A stretch of 42,536 nt of DNA from Calditrichia bacterium. GTDB lineage: Bacteria; Calditrichota; Calditrichia; Calditrichales; J004. A model generated the notes under the pieces. The model did no database searches and was not told where the DNA came from. It saw only the letters and a program-made list of their open reading frames with translations. Shown here piece by piece: positions 24,681 to 33,680 of the stretch. Location of the stretch: positions 1-42,536 of the forward strand of contig JALXBH010000247.1 in the NCBI GenBank assembly GCA_026991535.1, written 5' to 3'. Numbering within the stretch: position 1 is the first letter of the stretch; every line of letters begins with the position of its first letter. The translations under genes were made by a program, and so were the position numbers.

Positions 24681-26849
24681 ATGAAATATTTTATAGCAAT
24701 TTTCCTGATGTTCGGTGCTCTGTTGCCGGCTAAAACACCCCCGGCGAAAAAAGAACTTTCCCTGGAAACGATTTTTCAATCGCCCGCCTTTTCTTTGGAC
24801 TATATCTCCGCTGTTCAATGGTTGCCCGGTAACCGGGGATTAACTTATCTTAAATCCTCGTCGCATAATAAAAAATCTATCTATCTTTTTGATTTAAAGA
24901 ACAAAAAGGAGCGTCTGTTGATTGACGGCGCCGCGCTTATACGGTCCGGTGAGGAAAAACCCCTTAACTTTAGCTCCTATCAATGGATCGAGAATGGTCA
25001 GAAGGTATTGTTTAAAGCGGATGTAAAACGTATCTGGCGCCATTCCACGGTAGCCCGGTATTTTATTTATGATCTGGCTTCGGCTACTTTTCATTCGCTC
25101 ATTAAAGGCGATCCCTATGTGTCCAATGCCAAAATTTCGCCCGATAAAAAATGGGTGGGGTATGTTAAGAAAAATAACATTTTTGCCTATAACACGGAAA
25201 GCGGCCAAACCATTCAACTGACACATGATGGAAACGCCGATATTATTAACGGCGCCTTTGATTGGGTTTATGAAGAAGAATTTGCCATATCGGACGGCTG
25301 GCGTTGGTCGCCGGACAGCAAACGCATAGCCTACTGGCGTTTGGATCAGTCGCCGGAACCCACCTTTAGCTGGGTTGACTTTGAGCCGCTTAACGGCCGG
25401 GTGGAGACAATACGCTATCCCAAGGCGGGGCAGCATAACGCCCGGGTGAAAATAGGCGTGGTTACCCTTGCCGGCGCCAAAACGCAATGGATGGATATCG
25501 GAGAAGAAACAGATATCTACATCCCGCGCCTATCCTGGATGAACGCCGATATTTTGCTTATTCAGCGGCTGAACCGCCATCAGAATAAAATGGAACTGCT
25601 GCGGGCCTTGCCCGCCGACGGCACATCCGAAGTCTTGATGGTGGAGGAAGATTCCGCCTGGGTGGATATTCATGATAATTTCTTTTTTGTGGATGACAAT
25701 CATTTTATATGGACCAGTGAGAGATCGGGTTTTAATCACATCTATCTGGTGGATGCCCGCAACGGCAACACACAGGCCCTGACCGACGGCTCCTGGGAGG
25801 TCTCCGACGTGTATGGCGCCAACGCCAACCATATCTATTTCCGCGCCAACAGGGAGCGCAGCACAGAGTGGAACATCTATCGCCTGAACAGAAAGACGGG
25901 TGATATTCGTCTGATCGCCCCGGAGGCCGGCGTGCATAGTGCCAACTTTTCTCCCGGTTACAGATTTTTTATTGACAACTGGTCCGCGGCGGACACACCC
26001 AACCGCAGCCTGTTAAAGAAGGAGGATGGCGCGCAAATGGCCGCCCTGGTTGAAAATGACCTTAATCTTGAAGACTATGATTTTATCTTTCCCGAATTTG
26101 GACAGTTTACCACAAGCGACGGCATAAAGCTCAATACCCGAACTTTTTTACCGGCTAATTTTGATCCGGCAAAAAAATATCCCGTTGTGATATACGGCTA
26201 TGGCGGTCCGGCCTCACAGATTGTCGTAAACCGCTGGGGACGTACGCGCGAGGTCTGGTTTTCATGGTTGGCAAAGGAGGGCTATATGGTTTTTACCCTG
26301 GATAACCGGGGCACCGGCGCCCGGGGCAAGGCCTTTAAAAACCTGGCCTATGGGGATCTTTCAAAGTATGCCGTTAAAGATCACATCGAAGGTGCAAAAT
26401 ATCTGGCCACGCTGCCGTATGTGGATAAGGAGCGTATTGCTATTTGGGGCTGGAGCGGCGGCGGCTATTTAACATTGAACTGTATGTTCCGCGGGGCTGA
26501 ATATTTTAAGGTGGGCATGGCCGTGGCTCCGGTAACGGACTTCCGCCTGTATGATACCATTTGGACAGAACGCTACATGGGGCTGCCCGGTGAAAATAAG
26601 GCGGGTTACGATGCGGCCAATACATTGAATTACTACCGGAATTTAAAGGGAAAGCTTTTGATTGTCCACGGGACAGCCGATGACAATGTCCATTTTCAAA
26701 ACACCATGCAGCTGGCAAAGCGTTTACAACGATCGGCCCTACAGTTCGATCTTATGGTCTATCCCGGTTTAAACCATGCTTTAAACGCACCGAACAGCTA
26801 TCTGCACCTCTTTACAATGATGAGTAATTACCTGAAAAAAAATCTGTAG
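24681..26849 (+). CDS. Dipeptidyl-peptidase IV (S9B) family serine peptidase
   Basis: The 722-residue secreted peptidase begins with a signal peptide (about residues 1-18). A beta-propeller domain follows, containing the double-Glu motif DWVYEEEF that anchors the substrate N-terminus in DPP-IV. The C-terminal alpha/beta-hydrolase domain has Ser592 in GWSGGGY, Asp667 in HGTADDNVHFQ and His699 in YPGLNHAL. It would release Xaa-Pro dipeptides in the periplasm or outside, feeding peptide use. GGAGG precedes the ATG. No neighbouring gene shares its pathway. Confidence 0.94.
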   Translation: MKYFIAIFLMFGALLPAKTPPAKKELSLETIFQSPAFSLDYISAVQWLPGNRGLTYLKSSSHNKKSIYLFDLKNKKERLLIDGAALIRSGEEKPLNFSSYQWIENGQKVLFKADVKRIWRHSTVARYFIYDLASATFHSLIKGDPYVSNAKISPDKKWVGYVKKNNIFAYNTESGQTIQLTHDGNADIINGAFDWVYEEEFAISDGWRWSPDSKRIAYWRLDQSPEPTFSWVDFEPLNGRVETIRYPKAGQHNARVKIGVVTLAGAKTQWMDIGEETDIYIPRLSWMNADILLIQRLNRHQNKMELLRALPADGTSEVLMVEEDSAWVDIHDNFFFVDDNHFIWTSERSGFNHIYLVDARNGNTQALTDGSWEVSDVYGANANHIYFRANRERSTEWNIYRLNRKTGDIRLIAPEAGVHSANFSPGYRFFIDNWSAADTPNRSLLKKEDGAQMAALVENDLNLEDYDFIFPEFGQFTTSDGIKLNTRTFLPANFDPAKKYPVVIYGYGGPASQIVVNRWGRTREVWFSWLAKEGYMVFTLDNRGTGARGKAFKNLAYGDLSKYAVKDHIEGAKYLATLPYVDKERIAIWGWSGGGYLTLNCMFRGAEYFKVGMAVAPVTDFRLYDTIWTERYMGLPGENKAGYDAANTLNYYRNLKGKLLIVHGTADDNVHFQNTMQLAKRLQRSALQFDLMVYPGLNHALNAPNSYLHLFTMMSNYLKKNL

Positions 26850-26925
26850 GGCGGGGCGCGCGGAAATAAATCCTTTTTTATCCGAAAAATGTTCAATTTT
26901 GGGTAGATTTATATAGTTTCACTTA

Positions 26926-26959
26926 TTAAATTAACTGATGTTACGATAAGTTAAACTAA
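26926..26959. promoter_or_regulatory. Inverted repeat upstream of feoA, candidate metal-regulator site
   Basis: Arms TTAAATTAAC (26926-26935) and GTTAAACTAA (26950-26959) are inverted repeats matching at 8 of 10 positions with a 14-bp spacer, ending 21 bp before the feoA start. The position suits an iron- or redox-responsive regulator. It is not a clear Fur or DtxR box, and the region is AT-rich, so chance is possible. Confidence 0.3.
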
Positions 26960-26980
26960 TATGACAAGCGTAAAGACCTT

Positions 26981-27202
26981 ATGAGAACACTAAACGATTT
27001 AAAGCCGGGTGAAACGGCCGTAATTGACAGCTTTACGGAGAATGACGCGGATATGGATTACCTGATGGAATTAGGGGTAATGGAAGGCACGCCGGTTGTG
27101 TTTGTAAAAAGCGCCCCCCTGGGGGACCCGATCGAAATAGATGTACGTGGGTATCATCTTTCGCTGCGCCGCTCCCGCGCCCGGTGTATTCGCGTTAATT
27201 GA
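26981..27202 (+). CDS. feoA: FeoA ferrous-iron transport accessory protein
   Basis: The 73-residue SH3-like protein has the FeoA pattern: an N-terminal LKPGETAVID, then LMELGVMEGTPVVFVKSAPLGDPIEIDVRGYHLSLRR. It is a cytoplasmic partner of FeoB. It ends 13 bases before feoB and is the first gene of the feo operon. The ribosome binding site is weak. Confidence 0.92.
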   Translation: MRTLNDLKPGETAVIDSFTENDADMDYLMELGVMEGTPVVFVKSAPLGDPIEIDVRGYHLSLRRSRARCIRVN

Positions 27203-27215
27203 TTGACGGAAGTTC

Positions 27216-29363
27216 ATGAATCCCTCCGAAAACGTATCCTCGCCGCGCCGTGGGCTGACCGTGGCCCTGGTGGGCAATCCGAATACGGGTAAAACATCCG
27301 TTTTTAACAGTCTGACCGGACTGCATCAGAAAGTGGGCAACTATCCCGGTGTAACCGTGGAAAAGAAAACCGGCAGCTTTACCTTCAACGATACCGATGT
27401 GGAGTTGATAGACCTGCCCGGTTTATATAGTCTGGTTCCAAAATCGCTTGATGATAAAATTGCCAGCGACATCTTAACCAACCCTAAAAATAAAATTTCC
27501 GTCATCGATATTATTGTGCTGGTGGCGGATGCTTCCAATTTAAATCGCAATCTCTATCTGCTGACCCAGATCATGGATATCGGTAAGCCGGTTATTCTTG
27601 CCCTGAATATGATGGATGTGGCCAAAAGAAATGGTCTGAAGATCGATGTTGCCTGTTTGCAGGAAGAACTGGGTGTTATGGTGGTGCCTGTTGTAGCCAA
27701 AAAGAATAAGGGTATTGACGAACTGCGGCGGGGGATTGTTACCCTGGGCGGGAAACAGGATACCCTTAAAACCCGTCATTTGGTTGTGGAAGAAAAATTC
27801 TCCCGGGTGCTGCAACCGGTCTGTGACTATTTGAAGGAAAATACATACTATAGCGAGGGCTACTGCCGATCTCTGGCCATTCGCTTTGTTTCCAGTGATG
27901 ACGCCATCAAGTATCTTGAAGGCGAATGGAGCCGGAGCCTGGATAGCGCCCGTCTGAAAAAGCTTATCGGCACGGCCCGTAAGGAACTGGAAGCCCTGGA
28001 TATAAACTGGCATATGGCCGAGGCGCGTTTACGCTATAAATGGATAGACCGTATGCTCGGTCGCTGTGTTACCCGCAATGATATCATTTCGTCCGATATT
28101 TCGGTACGTCTGGACAAAATATTAACACACTCCGTTTTAGGGCCGCTTATCTTTCTGGCGATCTTTGCCGCCATCTTTCAGACCATATTTTCTTATGCCG
28201 AAGTGCCCATGAACTGGATTGACAGTGGCATGCATGAACTGGGTTTGCTGGCCGCCCGCCTTATACCACCGGGATTATTACAAAGCCTGGTGATTGACGG
28301 CGTTATTGCCGGGGTGGGAGCGGTTCTGGTTTTTTTGCCTCAGATACTGGCGCTGTTTTTCTTTTTAGGGATATTGGAAGATACCGGGTATATGTCCCGT
28401 GTGGCTTTTATGATGGACCGGGTTATGCGTGGCGCCGGTCTTTCGGGCCGCAGCGTGATTCCGCTGCTCTCATCCTTTGCCTGCGCCATCCCCGGTATTA
28501 TGGCCACGCGTACTGTTCATGACTGGAAGGAACGGCTGATAACCATTCTTATCGCTCCTTTTATGAGTTGCAGTGCCCGGCTTCCGGTATATGTGCTGAT
28601 CATCGGCGCTTTTATACCCGCCGGCTCTGTATTTGGCGTAATATCCTACAGTGCCTTAACCCTTTTGTCGCTCTATCTGCTGGGTATCCTGGCGGCGGCT
28701 GTGTCCGCTTATGTCTTTAAAAAGACGATAAAAGGGGCGGGCCGTCCCTCTTCCTTTGTTATGGAACTGCCTCCGTATCGCCGGCCATCCCTGCGTTGGA
28801 CGGCGCTTCAGATGGTGGAACGGGCCCGTTTGTTTGTTACCGACGCCGGCAAAATCATTCTGGCGGTAACGATTGTATTATGGTTTTTGGCTTCCTTTCC
28901 AAGGAGCGGAGGACAGACGGATGACAACGGTTTTGCCAAAACGCCCATCGAGCAAACCTATGCCGGGCGCTTTGGAAAAACCCTGGAACCATTGATCAAA
29001 CCATTGGGCTTCGACTGGAAAATCGGAATCGGTCTGATAACCTCCTTTGCGGCGCGCGAGGTTATGGTGAGCACGCTGGCCACCATTTACAATCTGGAAG
29101 ATGCCGATGAAGGCTCCGTGGATTTAAGACAGGCCCTGGTCTCCGATACCGACCCGCAAACAGGAAAACCGCTGTACACCATCTGGACGGCGCTGTCACT
29201 GCTGGTTTATTATGTACTCGCCATGCAGTGCATGGCCACCGTGGCCATTGTAAAGCGGGAAACAAACAGTTGGCGCTGGCCGGCCCTGATGATATTTTAT
29301 ATGACCTCCCTGGCTTATCTGGCTTCGTTCACCGTCTATCAAATCGGAAAAATATGGGGGTAG
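27216..29363 (+). CDS. feoB: FeoB ferrous-iron transporter
   Basis: The 715-residue membrane protein has an N-terminal G domain: G1 GNPNTGKTS (residues 20-28), G3 DLPG, G4 NMMD. A helical GDI region follows, then a membrane domain with two Gate motifs (SFACAIPGIMATRT and SFAAREVMVSTLATIYN). It imports Fe2+ across the cytoplasmic membrane. Length is typical. It supports the iron demand of the hydrogenase and Fe-S proteins in this window, and points to anoxic or low-oxygen life where Fe2+ is available. Confidence 0.95.
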   Translation: MNPSENVSSPRRGLTVALVGNPNTGKTSVFNSLTGLHQKVGNYPGVTVEKKTGSFTFNDTDVELIDLPGLYSLVPKSLDDKIASDILTNPKNKISVIDIIVLVADASNLNRNLYLLTQIMDIGKPVILALNMMDVAKRNGLKIDVACLQEELGVMVVPVVAKKNKGIDELRRGIVTLGGKQDTLKTRHLVVEEKFSRVLQPVCDYLKENTYYSEGYCRSLAIRFVSSDDAIKYLEGEWSRSLDSARLKKLIGTARKELEALDINWHMAEARLRYKWIDRMLGRCVTRNDIISSDISVRLDKILTHSVLGPLIFLAIFAAIFQTIFSYAEVPMNWIDSGMHELGLLAARLIPPGLLQSLVIDGVIAGVGAVLVFLPQILALFFFLGILEDTGYMSRVAFMMDRVMRGAGLSGRSVIPLLSSFACAIPGIMATRTVHDWKERLITILIAPFMSCSARLPVYVLIIGAFIPAGSVFGVISYSALTLLSLYLLGILAAAVSAYVFKKTIKGAGRPSSFVMELPPYRRPSLRWTALQMVERARLFVTDAGKIILAVTIVLWFLASFPRSGGQTDDNGFAKTPIEQTYAGRFGKTLEPLIKPLGFDWKIGIGLITSFAAREVMVSTLATIYNLEDADEGSVDLRQALVSDTDPQTGKPLYTIWTALSLLVYYVLAMQCMATVAIVKRETNSWRWPALMIFYMTSLAYLASFTVYQIGKIWG

Positions 29364-29365
29364 GG

Positions 29366-29536
29366 ATGGAATGGAATAATGAATATCTGGTAGTGGGCCT
29401 TATTGTGGTGCTGGCCGCCTGGTATACGGTGAAAGGCGTTATAAGGCAATTCTCGGAAGAAGACCATGGCGCGTGTTCCGCTTGTGCCCTTGACCCCAAA
29501 TCGTCTAAACAGCCTCAACGACGCTTTAGGGTTTAA
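29366..29536 (+). CDS. FeoB-associated Cys-rich membrane protein
   Basis: This 56-residue protein starts with MEWNNEYLVV, has one membrane helix (about residues 7-23) and a C-terminal CSAC motif. That is the layout of the FeoB-associated Cys-rich family (PF12669) encoded after feoB in many bacteria. The ATG lies two bases after the feoB stop, behind GGGGGTAGGG. The longer open frame beginning inside feoB is only an in-frame extension. Its stop overlaps that of the convergent channel gene by four bases. Confidence 0.8.
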   Translation: MEWNNEYLVVGLIVVLAAWYTVKGVIRQFSEEDHGACSACALDPKSSKQPQRRFRV

Positions 29537-30786
29537 CGGTTGCGTTTTATACGTTCTTCCGCGGTTTTACGAATCCGCTCGGCAATGGCCGGATATTGTT
29601 CCAAAACAAAATTAAAGGTTTCCCTTTCCAGCATATACAGGTCGCAGTAGCTGGCAGCCACAATGGTCGCGGTGCGCGGTTCCTTTTGGATGAGGGCAAT
29701 TTCACCGAAAAAGGTGCCCTCGCGCAGGGTAAAGGTATTATCGGGATGCGCTTCCGTATGGCCTTGCAGTTTTCCCTTTATGACAATGTACATCTCATTG
29801 CCTTCCTCCCCCTCGCGGATGATATAATCACCGGGCGTGGCCAGAACCGGTTTTAAGCGAAAGGCAATAGCATCCAAAAAGGCGTCGTCGGCGCCTTTGA
29901 ACAGAGGTATCTTATCCAGTATTTTCCGTTTCAGGTGGCGCTCCACCTCCTCGCGCAGGGATTTGGGCAGGCCCTCAAGGAATTCGGACTCGGAATGGCC
30001 CATCCTTTTTTGCCAGAGATAGGCATAGTAGTCCCTGATTTTATTTTGCAAGCCGGCGGGCAGGTCGCGATAACGTACAAAGGCTTTAAGCTGCTCCATA
30101 TTGTTTTGAAAAGCAGCCTTGGCCGGATCACGGGCCGCCAGAATGTGAGCGACGTTACCGATCACATAGCCGTATACACCCACTCCAAAAACCATCACCA
30201 TCATGGAATAGAGTGTTTCTATATTATTGGTGGGCACAATATCGCCGTAGCCCACGGTGGTTAAAGTGACCACGCTCCAATAGAGGGAACGGACATAGAG
30301 GGTAACAGCGTCGTTTATCCCCTCAAAATGATGCAGACCCAGCCAACCGCAGGCCAGCCAGTGGGTGACGATGGCAATCCAGAAAAGAAAAAATCCCAAT
30401 CGCTGATAATCGCTAAAGCGCACGGTCTGGCGGTTCCAATAACTTTGGTATTGGGCCACGCGCACCATTTTAACCAACTGAATCATACCCAAATAAGGCG
30501 AAAAGGAGAACAGTCCCAACGGCAGGGCGCCGATAAAATCAACAGCCAGATAGGGGATGGAATGGTGCTTTTGAAATACGCCATGGGCCTCGTCACTCTT
30601 TTGCCGCTCACGATAACTTTGGACATTTCGGATAAAATCCAAAAACAGTATAAGGGAGGTCACGCTGTAAATATAAATAATGTACTGTGTTTTAATCGGC
30701 AAGACCATCTCCAGCGGAAGCAGAATGGCAATAAGAGCCGTGGCGATACTGCTGGTTACGTCAAGAATCAAATTATACTGTTTCAT
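29533..30786 (-). CDS. Cyclic-nucleotide-gated K+ channel (SthK-like)
   Basis: The 417-residue protein has six membrane helices (about residues 10-210) and a pore with the K+ selectivity filter TVGYGD (177-182). A C-linker-like helical region (about 224-290) precedes a cyclic-nucleotide-binding domain (about 295-410). The phosphate-binding cassette has FGEIALI and EPRTATI (Glu362, Arg371). The voltage-sensor helix (LGMIQLVKMVRVAQ) carries few positive charges. This is the layout of prokaryotic CNG/HCN-type channels. Gating by cAMP is inferred; no cyclase is in the window. It lies eight bases after the YitT gene stop in the same operon. Confidence 0.9.
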   Translation of the reverse strand: MKQYNLILDVTSSIATALIAILLPLEMVLPIKTQYIIYIYSVTSLILFLDFIRNVQSYRERQKSDEAHGVFQKHHSIPYLAVDFIGALPLGLFSFSPYLGMIQLVKMVRVAQYQSYWNRQTVRFSDYQRLGFFLFWIAIVTHWLACGWLGLHHFEGINDAVTLYVRSLYWSVVTLTTVGYGDIVPTNNIETLYSMMVMVFGVGVYGYVIGNVAHILAARDPAKAAFQNNMEQLKAFVRYRDLPAGLQNKIRDYYAYLWQKRMGHSESEFLEGLPKSLREEVERHLKRKILDKIPLFKGADDAFLDAIAFRLKPVLATPGDYIIREGEEGNEMYIVIKGKLQGHTEAHPDNTFTLREGTFFGEIALIQKEPRTATIVAASYCDLYMLERETFNFVLEQYPAIAERIRKTAEERIKRNR

Positions 30787-30794
30787 AGTTTATC

Positions 30795-31727
30795 CTAAGT
30801 TCGGCGCTTAAACCCCTCGCCCAGCACCTCGTGAACGGTGCTGATAATTACGAAAGCCTCGGGATCGATTTGCTGAATACGCTCCTGAAGCCCCGGAAGC
30901 TCCCGGCGGGTAATAACGGTCATCAAAATATCACGGTCGGTATTGAGATAAAGTCCGCGTCCCTTAAAGGCTGTGGCCCCGCGGTTCATGTCATGCAGAA
31001 TGGCCCGGCCAATCTCCCCGCATTTTTCCGATATTATCCAGGCGGAACGGGCGTAGTCAAAACCGTCTAACAACATATCCACTATGCGGGAGAGAATAAA
31101 AGTAAGCAAAAAGGCATAAAAAGCCAAGGAGAGCGCCGGTCTTTCGGGAGAAAGGTCTTTAAGCTCGATCACGACAGTGGCCAGTGAAATAATAATGACA
31201 TTCAGGAAAATAATCGACTGTCCCGGCTTAATACCGTAGCGCTTGTGAAGAATGGCGGTAATGACATCCGCGCCGCCTATTGTGCCACGATGCCGCAGTA
31301 CCAGCCCCATGCCCACACCCAGCAGAGCGGCGCCGATTACCGTGAGAAAGAAAAAATCATGATGCAGCAGATCCAGAATCGGGGCGCTGCTGTTCCATTT
31401 AATAAAATCCAGACCCGGTATATCGCCGCGAAAGAGGTCGATACTGAAAGCGCTTACACTGAAGCCGAAAACGGTGCGGGCGGCAAAAGTGCCGCCCAGT
31501 TCCCGCATCCCCCATAAAAAAAGAGGGATGTTCATCAGCCACAAAGAAAGCCCCACGGGTATGGCCCCGTCGCTCAGATAGTGGATAGCCATGGCCACGG
31601 CGGAGATACCGCCCGGCACCACACGGGCGTCTATTAAAAAGACCGATATGGAAATTCCCATGAGCATGGCGCCTATAAATATGGCCACATAATCACGGAT
31701 TGTTTTATGAGATAAGATTTTTTGCAT
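30795..31727 (-). CDS. YitT-family membrane protein (DUF161/DUF2179)
   Basis: The 310-residue protein has about six membrane helices in two related halves (FIGAMLMGISISVFL and GAALLGVGMGLVLRHRGTIGGADVI). A C-terminal cytoplasmic DUF2179 domain (about 220-300, ending in AFVIISTVHEVLGEGF) follows. YitT proteins are widespread and of unsettled function. It begins the operon with the cyclic-nucleotide-gated K+ channel, which suggests a link to ion homeostasis (inference). A clear Shine-Dalgarno is not seen before the ATG. Confidence 0.9.
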   Translation of the reverse strand: MQKILSHKTIRDYVAIFIGAMLMGISISVFLIDARVVPGGISAVAMAIHYLSDGAIPVGLSLWLMNIPLFLWGMRELGGTFAARTVFGFSVSAFSIDLFRGDIPGLDFIKWNSSAPILDLLHHDFFFLTVIGAALLGVGMGLVLRHRGTIGGADVITAILHKRYGIKPGQSIIFLNVIIISLATVVIELKDLSPERPALSLAFYAFLLTFILSRIVDMLLDGFDYARSAWIISEKCGEIGRAILHDMNRGATAFKGRGLYLNTDRDILMTVITRRELPGLQERIQQIDPEAFVIISTVHEVLGEGFKRRT

Positions 31728-31796
31728 TAAAATTCCCGAAGTTTAAGAATGAAAATTAAAACCGCAGATAATAGGAAGTTTTATGCAAAGAATCAA

Positions 31797-31825
31797 TCCC
31801 TGCCCGTTATGGAAACAGGCAGGGA
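31797..31825 (-). terminator. Terminator hairpin after the flavoprotein gene
   Basis: On the minus strand a 12-bp stem with one G-U pair (TCCCTGCCTGTT with AACGGGCAGGGA) closes a 5-nt loop, 15 bases after the stop codon, followed by a moderately T-rich TTGATTCTTT. It is well placed to end the transcript of the gene at 31841-33154 before yitT. Confidence 0.6.
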
Positions 31826-31840
31826 GCGAAAAGAGGCTTT

Positions 31841-33154
31841 TTAGGCGGGTAACTGTCGCAGCGCGTCAAAAAAAAGTTCGCTGTACGTCGGGTTGGCCGC
31901 ATGAAACTTTTTATAATAATTCACAGGCTTAAGGCTGTCCATTATCAGTGCGGCCGGAGTAATTATTTCCGCGGCATGGGGGCCCAGAACGGCGACGCCG
32001 CTTAGCAGGCCTCCGCTGTTTACGGCCAGCTTTATCCAACCGCTGCTATTGGAAATATGACTGATCATGGAATAGGTGTAAGAGGTCAGGTGTGTTTTTA
32101 TATCCGGCCCTTGCAACACGCCCACTTGTGCCAGTCCGGGTTCGGTATATACGGCGGATATGACATTCTTTTCATCAAAAGGCTCCACTTCTTTCCCGGC
32201 CGCGTGGGCGCCCGCGATATAGGCCTGGGCCATGGCCCGGTTGGCGGTTTTCCGGGGATTAACCACATCGCCCACAGCATAGATCGTTTCAAATTGAGTA
32301 CGGCCAAAGGGGTCGGTTGTCAACCTTACCTCCCCGGAAGGATCATCATGCAGAACGCCAAGTCCAAGGCGTTTGATATCCGGAACGCGTCCAACGGCCA
32401 CAAAGGCCATTTCCGTGGTGATCGTTTCACCCCCGGTGGTTTCAACCGTTACATGATCGGCATGGCGGTGAATGGCGCTGACCGTTGCCGGTTCATGCAT
32501 GGTTATGCCGGCGTTAAGCAATGTTTTTTTCAGCAGAGCGCTCATCTCCCTGTCAAAGCCGGGTAAAAGACCATAACTATCCACAAACCACTCTACCCTT
32601 AAGCCCAGGGAAGAAAAGAGATAAGCGAATTCGGTTCCGGTAACGCCGCCGCCGATTACGGCCAGAGTTGAGGGCAGCTCTCTTAAAGCGCTCATAAATC
32701 GGGGAGCGATAACCCGTTTGCCGTCGGGCTTTAAACCATCGGGGAAGAGGGGAATGGAACCGCCGGCGATAATCGAGGCATCCGGACAGAGCTCTTCCAG
32801 CTTTTCATTCCTGGGACCGAGCACGTCAATCCGTCCGGCATGCATGTAGCGGGCCTGTCCCTTAATCAGACGAACGCCAAGCTGCTCCAACAGATGGTTG
32901 TTGTGGGCGGCCCAGCTTTCCCGGGCGCGTTGAATTTCTCTGCCGGGTAAGGTATGGTCTGAAGGGAGCTTTCCTTTATTAGCTCCTTGCGCATATTGCA
33001 GCCATATTTTGCCTGGTAAAAGACTATGCCAGGCGGCCCGTCCACCCGGCTCTTCATCGCTGATCAGGGTAACCCGCGCGCCATGCAACGCCGCCGAGCG
33101 CGCCGCCTCCAAACCGGCGGGACCTGCGCCAATAACCACAACATGCTTTTCCAT
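31841..33154 (-). CDS. Flavoprotein disulfide-reductase homologue lacking the redox disulfide
   Basis: The 437-residue protein has the lipoamide dehydrogenase/mercuric reductase fold. FAD binds at VVIGAGPAGLEAA (residues 6-18), NAD(P)H at VIGGGVTGTEFAYL, a second FAD motif reads TIYAVGDV, and the C-terminal dimer interface contains HAANPTYSELF. The usual active-site GGTCxxxGCxPxK is replaced by GGRAAWHSLLPGK, so both cysteines are missing (Ala40, Leu45). It may oxidise NAD(P)H onto another acceptor, but it cannot use the standard disulfide mechanism. The usual His-Glu pair is reduced to His plus Glu in NPTYSE. Substrate unknown. Confidence 0.85.
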   Translation of the reverse strand: MEKHVVVIGAGPAGLEAARSAALHGARVTLISDEEPGGRAAWHSLLPGKIWLQYAQGANKGKLPSDHTLPGREIQRARESWAAHNNHLLEQLGVRLIKGQARYMHAGRIDVLGPRNEKLEELCPDASIIAGGSIPLFPDGLKPDGKRVIAPRFMSALRELPSTLAVIGGGVTGTEFAYLFSSLGLRVEWFVDSYGLLPGFDREMSALLKKTLLNAGITMHEPATVSAIHRHADHVTVETTGGETITTEMAFVAVGRVPDIKRLGLGVLHDDPSGEVRLTTDPFGRTQFETIYAVGDVVNPRKTANRAMAQAYIAGAHAAGKEVEPFDEKNVISAVYTEPGLAQVGVLQGPDIKTHLTSYTYSMISHISNSSGWIKLAVNSGGLLSGVAVLGPHAAEIITPAALIMDSLKPVNYYKKFHAANPTYSELFFDALRQLPA

Positions 33155-33342
33155 GAGAACCTCGTTTGTGCTTTTTTATGTTGGATGTAAAGAGGGCACC
33201 GGGGATACACATCTTATCCGCGAATCGGCCTCCATAACCCATCCCGGCGGAAAATAAAAAAAGAGCCGCGGCTTTTTCTTTGCCAATCATTACCGATATA
33301 ATAAAACATGGGCTGTTGCGGGTTCCTGTGTAAAATTAATAT

Positions 33343-33371
33343 TTGACAACCCGCCTGATATGATTTATTAT
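33343..33371 (+). promoter_or_regulatory. Consensus sigma-70-type promoter of the HU genes
   Basis: TTGACA (33343-33348) and TATTAT (33366-33371) are separated by exactly 17 bp, placing the start site near 33378, about 20 bases before the HU ATG at 33398. It is the strongest promoter match in the window and implies a short 5' leader and constitutive housekeeping transcription. Confidence 0.75.
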
Positions 33372-33397
33372 GACATTCATCCAAAAATGAGAAGAAT

Positions 33398-33670
33398 ATG
33401 AATACCAGCGAAGCTTTAAAACGGATTGCCGGCAGAATGCAAAAATCCATTAAGGAAACAAAGGTTTTATACACGCAATGTATAGGTGTGATGAACGATC
33501 ATCTGGTGGAACGCAATCATTTTAATATTCCCCGGCTGGGAACGTTCGGAAGCGTGGAACGCAAGGAGCGGCAGGCATATAATCCGCATTTTAAGAAAAA
33601 AATGCTTATTCCCCGCAAGGTGAGCGTTTTTTTTAAACCGTCCCGTACCCTGAAGGAAGAGATCAAGTAA
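33398..33670 (+). CDS. HU/IHF-like DNA-binding protein
   Basis: The 90-residue protein has the HU/IHF fold pattern: two N-terminal helices, then IPRLGTFGSVERKERQAYNPHF with the conserved GTF turn, and a basic beta arm ending in VSVFFKPSRTLKEEI. The arm is somewhat shorter and divergent compared with canonical HU. It would bend or compact DNA. A consensus promoter lies directly upstream. It is 10 bases ahead of the HU-TM-LysM gene, which carries a second HU domain, so heterodimer formation is possible. Confidence 0.85.
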   Translation: MNTSEALKRIAGRMQKSIKETKVLYTQCIGVMNDHLVERNHFNIPRLGTFGSVERKERQAYNPHFKKKMLIPRKVSVFFKPSRTLKEEIK

Positions 33671-33680
33671 GGACAGCTTT

